Assembly (NCBI GenBank): GCA_947384645.1
Contig: CANDHX010000035.1
Span: 1 to 10,385 of the forward strand
Reading direction: 5' to 3'
Source of the DNA: an uncultured Mycoplasmatota bacterium
GTDB taxonomy: Bacteria; Bacillota_I; Bacilli_A; RF39; UBA660
Length of the DNA: 10,385 nucleotides
Program-made: the position numbers and the translations under genes
The notes under the pieces: model-generated
Databases searched by the model: none
What the model was told of the DNA's origin: nothing
Seen by the model: the letters and a program-made list of their open reading frames with translations, nothing else
Part shown: positions 7,519 through 10,385 of the stretch, in pieces
Layout: each line of letters begins with the position of its first letter
Position numbering within the stretch: the stretch's first letter is position 1

Positions 7519-8304
7519 ATGGCAAACATTATTTCTTTAGTTAATCAAAAGGGTGGCGTTGGAAAAACTACGACGAGCATAAATCTCGCCGCATCATTAG
7601 GAAAAATGGGTAAAAAAACCTTAATAATAGATTTAGACCCTCAAGGAAATGCTTCTACTGGACTTGGAATAGATAAGGGCTCAGTTACCAAAAGCATATA
7701 CGAAGTATTAACTAACAGATGTGAAGTCAAAGATGCAATAATCAAAACAAAATTTACTAAACTACATATCATACCTGCCACAATCAACCTAGCAGGATTA
7801 GATGTCGAATTAGTTCAAATGGAATACGAAAATCCACAATTCAAAAAAAATACTCAGCTAAAGACGATTCTAGAAAGCATCGACGCCTCATTCGACTACA
7901 TCATCATAGATTGTCCACCTTCACTAGGACTCAATACTATGAATGCACTTGTCGCAAGCAATTCGGTATTAATTCCTATCCAATGTGAATTCTATGCCCT
8001 AGAAGGAGTAGCACAAGTACTTAGCACAATCATAATGACACAGACAAAATTAAACCCCGACTTGACTATCGAAGGAGTTCTACTAACTATGCTCGACTCT
8101 AGAACAAACTTGGGATTAGAAGTCGTCGAGCAAGTACGTAAATTCTTTGGAGACAAAGTATTCAACACGATCATCCCTAGATTGATAAGATTAGTAGAAG
8201 CTCCTAGCCATGGAGAACCCATCTGTGAATACGACCCAAATTGTAGAGCTACAGAAGCCTATCTTAACTTAGCAAAGGAGGTTATAGAAAGAGATGGAAA
8301 CTAA
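7519..8304 (+). CDS. parA: Chromosome-partitioning ATPase ParA (Soj)
   Basis: ParA/Soj is a Walker-type ATPase that binds DNA nonspecifically in the ATP dimer form. It is released by ParB, helping to separate replicated origins, and in Bacillus Soj also controls DnaA. The protein is 261 residues from ATG 7519. The deviant Walker A is KGGVGKTTT, with signature Lys11 and Lys16. Walker A' lies at IIIDCPPSLG with Asp131. The family tail IIPRLIRLVEAPSHGEPI is present. There is no N-terminal helix-turn-helix, which fits the short chromosomal type rather than the long plasmid type. A GTG at 7507 in frame would add four residues, but it overlaps the ribosome binding site GAAGGTG (7501-7507), so ATG is preferred. 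It is the first gene of the operon and overlaps parB by 11 nt. Confidence 0.95.
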   Translation: MANIISLVNQKGGVGKTTTSINLAASLGKMGKKTLIIDLDPQGNASTGLGIDKGSVTKSIYEVLTNRCEVKDAIIKTKFTKLHIIPATINLAGLDVELVQMEYENPQFKKNTQLKTILESIDASFDYIIIDCPPSLGLNTMNALVASNSVLIPIQCEFYALEGVAQVLSTIIMTQTKLNPDLTIEGVLLTMLDSRTNLGLEVVEQVRKFFGDKVFNTIIPRLIRLVEAPSHGEPICEYDPNCRATEAYLNLAKEVIERDGN

Positions 8305-9181
8305 AAGAAAAGCTTTGGGCAAAGGACTAGAAGAACTCTTTAGTAGTGAAAACTTAAACTTCGATACAGTCGAAAAAGAAATAATCGAGTCTGCCTCCGA
8401 TAAAGATATCAAAAACATTCCACTTCAAGAAATTAGAAGCAATCCTTTTCAACCAAGAATAAATTTTGACCAAGAAAAACTAGAAGAACTAGCAGCTTCC
8501 ATTAAAGAACACGGATTATTTCAGCCGATTATAGTCAAAAAAAGTATAAAAGGATATGAACTCGTCGCAGGTGAAAGAAGAACTAAAGCTGCAAAGCTAG
8601 CTGGATTTACAGAAATTCCGGCGATAATAAAAGATTACACCGATGAAGAAATGATGGAAATAGCTCTTCTAGAAAACATCCAAAGAGAAGACTTAAACCC
8701 CATAGAAGAAGCAGAAGCCTATGATAAAATACTCAAAAAAACATTTTGTACACAAGAAGAACTCGCTAAAAAAGTATCGAAAAGTAGAAGCTATATAACT
8801 AATGTCTTAGGGCTTGTTTCTCTTCCAGAAGAAGTAAAAGAACTTGTTGCAAAGAATAAATTATCGATGGCACACGCTAAAATTTTAAGCAAAATGGAAG
8901 ACCAAGATTACGTTATTTCTCTTGCTTACAAAGTCATAAATAACGGAATGAGTGTCAGAGAACTCGAAGCAATAGCAAGAAACGAAAACATAATCAAAAA
9001 GAACAAAATAAGTCGTATCGTTCCGCTCAATAGAATATATTCTGTATATGAAAACGCCATGCGTGAAAAAATAGGAACAAGAGTAACGATATCTGCAAAA
9101 AAAGTCACGATACCATTCGATAGCGATGAAGACTTGGCACGCATATTAGAGATAATCAACATCGACGTGGACGGTGAATAA
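8294..9181 (+). CDS. parB: Chromosome-partitioning protein ParB (Spo0J), CTP-dependent DNA clamp
   Basis: ParB binds parS sites near the origin, spreads as a CTP-gated sliding clamp, loads SMC and stimulates ParA. The protein is 295 residues. It starts with KRKALGKGLEELF, the N-terminal ParA-interacting segment. The ParB/Srx domain follows, with IRSNPFQPR, GERR (93-96) and ENIQR (127-131), the conserved nucleotide-binding motifs. A helix-turn-helix lies near 153-172 (TQEELAKKVSKSRSYITNVL), and the C-terminal dimerisation domain ends DEDLARILEIINID. All key motifs look intact. ATG 8294 has a strong site AAAGGAGGT (8274-8282) inside parA, 11 nt upstream. No parS site is visible in this window. 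Confidence 0.95.
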   Translation: METKRKALGKGLEELFSSENLNFDTVEKEIIESASDKDIKNIPLQEIRSNPFQPRINFDQEKLEELAASIKEHGLFQPIIVKKSIKGYELVAGERRTKAAKLAGFTEIPAIIKDYTDEEMMEIALLENIQREDLNPIEEAEAYDKILKKTFCTQEELAKKVSKSRSYITNVLGLVSLPEEVKELVAKNKLSMAHAKILSKMEDQDYVISLAYKVINNGMSVRELEAIARNENIIKKNKISRIVPLNRIYSVYENAMREKIGTRVTISAKKVTIPFDSDEDLARILEIINIDVDGE

Positions 9182-9182
9182 A

Positions 9183-9992
9183 ATGGAAGGCCTAATATCA
9201 TTTATTTTAAAAAAAGAAGTAATAGGTACTGCTTTGACCATTCTTTTTTCATTTATAATGTACAAAATGCTAATATTTTTAGTAGAACATTCGCTTACTA
9301 GAGCTAAAAATGAGTACGAAAGAAAGAAAAAAAGAACGGTAACAGAACTATTAAAAAACATATTAAAAATATTAATAGTAGCCCTAGCTATCATATGTGT
9401 TCTCGATTTATACGGAGTCAATGTCAACTCACTAATAGCATCTCTTGGAATTGCTTCTGCTGTCGGAGCTCTTTCTCTACAGGACACGCTTAAAGATATT
9501 ATAAGTGGTGCTGTAATAATCATGGACAACTACTTTGTAATGGGAGATTATGTAAAATATGATGGCTTCACAGGACAAGTTATCGAATTTGGTTTAAAAA
9601 CCACAAAAATAATGAATGTCGACGGGGAAGTAAAAATCGTCGCCAACAGAAACATCTCAGAAGTAATAAACCTCTCACAAAAAAAAGCCTCAAACTTAAT
9701 ATTAGCACCTGTAGCCTATGAAGAAAAAATAGAAAAAGTCGAGAAAATACTCGAAGAGATAGTCAAAGAAATACGTACATGGGAAACCATGGATATAAAG
9801 GAAACGAATTATATAGGAATAGTCGAACTAAATTCTTCAAGCGTCGACTACGGAATAAGAATATATTGTAGTCCAGGAAAAGTTTGGCAATATAGAAGAG
9901 ATGTACTAAGACTCATAAAACAAAAATTCGACAAAAATAAAATCAAAATACCATATAATCAATTGGAGGTTCACAATGCAGACACCAAATAA
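9183..9992 (+). CDS. Small-conductance mechanosensitive channel, MscS family
   Basis: MscS channels open under membrane tension and release solutes after osmotic downshock. The protein is 269 residues, a compact MscS. It has a first membrane helix at about 13-36, a basic loop (YERKKKRT), a second helix at about 58-80, and the pore-lining third helix beginning SLIASLGIASAVGALSLQD. The beta-domain signature follows: IMDNYFVMGDYVKYDGFTG. The cytoplasmic alpha/beta domain ends at TAA 9990-9992. Start choice is open. ATG 9183 lies 1 nt after the parB stop with a poor upstream GGACGGTG. GTG 9174 is in frame, would add three residues and would overlap parB. Placement within the par operon suggests cotranscription; no functional link to segregation is implied by the sequence itself. 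Confidence 0.9.
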   Translation: MEGLISFILKKEVIGTALTILFSFIMYKMLIFLVEHSLTRAKNEYERKKKRTVTELLKNILKILIVALAIICVLDLYGVNVNSLIASLGIASAVGALSLQDTLKDIISGAVIIMDNYFVMGDYVKYDGFTGQVIEFGLKTTKIMNVDGEVKIVANRNISEVINLSQKKASNLILAPVAYEEKIEKVEKILEEIVKEIRTWETMDIKETNYIGIVELNSSSVDYGIRIYCSPGKVWQYRRDVLRLIKQKFDKNKIKIPYNQLEVHNADTK

Positions 9993-10176
9993 AATCGAGC
10001 TAGATGATATAATCGAAATGAAAAAAGCTCACGCATGTGGCACCAAAACGTGGAAAGTGACGAGATTAGGTGTAGACTTAAAACTCAAATGCACGGGTTG
10101 CGGTCATGAAATAATGATGGATAGACTCGAATTTAACAGAAAAATGAAAAGGAAGGTGACCACTCTTGACTCGTAG
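9976..10176 (+). CDS. DUF951 zinc-ribbon protein (YyzM-like)
   Basis: This 66-residue protein has the DUF951 layout: MKKAHACGTKTW, R-x-G-x-D (residues 30-34), KLKCTGCGHEIMMDR and a basic tail. Cys21, Cys39 and Cys42, with His19 or His44, probably bind zinc. The family's function is not established; homologues such as B. subtilis YyzM lie near spo0J and the ychF GTPase gene close to the origin. ATG 9976 has a strong GGAGGT (9965-9970) and overlaps mscS by 17 nt. It ends in TAG and overlaps the next gene by 11 nt. An RNA- or ribosome-associated role is plausible for so small a ribbon but unproven. Confidence 0.85.
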   Translation: MQTPNKIELDDIIEMKKAHACGTKTWKVTRLGVDLKLKCTGCGHEIMMDRLEFNRKMKRKVTTLDS

Positions 10177-10385
10177 AAAAAAACAAAGAACCGTTTTAAA
10201 CCCTATAATGGCTTTTGTCATTTTGATAATAGTGACAATTATCTTAAGTGGAATATTAGGAGCCTTTGGCTTATCGGCAAATTACAATTCGATAAATACA
10301 ATAAGAGGTGATCTAGATACCACAACCGTAATGGTTAATTCACTTTTAAACCTATCCGGACTTAAAATGATATTTAGAACTACTG
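10166..10385 (+). CDS. AbgT-family transporter, N-terminal fragment (3' partial)
   Basis: The frame opens at TTG 10166 and runs off the window (73 complete codons). The start is set by GGAAGGTGA (10151-10159) 6 nt upstream and an in-frame TGA at 10157-10159 that excludes earlier starts. The first ATG in frame (10208) would remove the basic TRRKKQR leader and has no obvious site. The fragment has a basic N-terminus, one membrane helix (MAFVILIIVTIILSGILGAF), and then VNSLLNLSGLKMIF. That pattern resembles the N-terminus of AbgT transporters, where a helix is followed by a loop and a VKNLL..EGL-like motif. The family includes p-aminobenzoyl-glutamate importers and some drug-efflux members; the substrate cannot be told from 73 residues. 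It is the last visible gene of the par operon. Confidence 0.6.
   Translation, partial: MTRRKKQRTVLNPIMAFVILIIVTIILSGILGAFGLSANYNSINTIRGDLDTTTVMVNSLLNLSGLKMIFRTT

Noticed and set aside
449..9529. Minus-strand open frames opposite the LRR gene, tilS, ftsH, parA and parB
   Set aside because: They are short, lack recognisable protein motifs and lie entirely opposite well-supported genes.

Overview
The window is AT-rich (roughly a third G+C by eye) and every gene I can support lies on the + strand. Codon choice leans on AGA, ATA and TTA. The gene content (tilS, ftsH, chromosomal parA/parB, a small MscS channel, a DUF951 zinc-ribbon gene, an AbgT-like transporter, and LRR_5 and InlB-repeat surface-type proteins) suggests a low-GC Firmicute. 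My best guess is an uncultured gut Bacilli/Mollicutes-like lineage of the RF39 type. This is inferred from gene style, not from a marker-gene search. TGG is the Trp codon and no real gene has an internal TGA, so the standard bacterial code fits.

Region 1 (1-2237) is the 3' part of a large gene whose start lies before the window. It encodes BspA-type leucine-rich repeats followed by about 400 residues of mostly helical, unrecognised sequence.

Region 2 (about 2290-5611) is a promoter, tilS (tRNA-Ile lysidine synthetase) and ftsH (membrane AAA+ protease), with a 14-nt overlap. It closes with a strong intrinsic terminator whose stem contains the ftsH stop codon. The hpt gene that separates these two in Bacillus is absent.

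Region 3 (about 5630-7393) is a monocistronic surface-protein gene with its own promoter region, ribosome binding site and terminator. It is broken twice: a one-base frameshift in an A run near 6560-6563, and an in-frame TAG at 6690-6692. Reading across both lesions restores a protein of about 531 residues: membrane anchor, TasA/camelysin-like domain, two InlB-type repeats, and a C-terminal cysteine-containing domain.

Region 4 (about 7450 to the right edge) is a tightly packed operon: parA, parB, mscS, a DUF951 gene (yyzM-like) and the start of an AbgT-type transporter. Most junctions overlap, which suggests translational coupling. Its promoter carries a perfect 10-bp inverted repeat between the -35 and -10 boxes, the most interesting regulatory signal here. 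ParA and ParB would handle origin segregation, MscS osmotic relief, and FtsH membrane-protein quality control.

No stretch longer than 300 bases lacks a gene. I see no RNA genes, CRISPR arrays, insertion sequences or parS sites.
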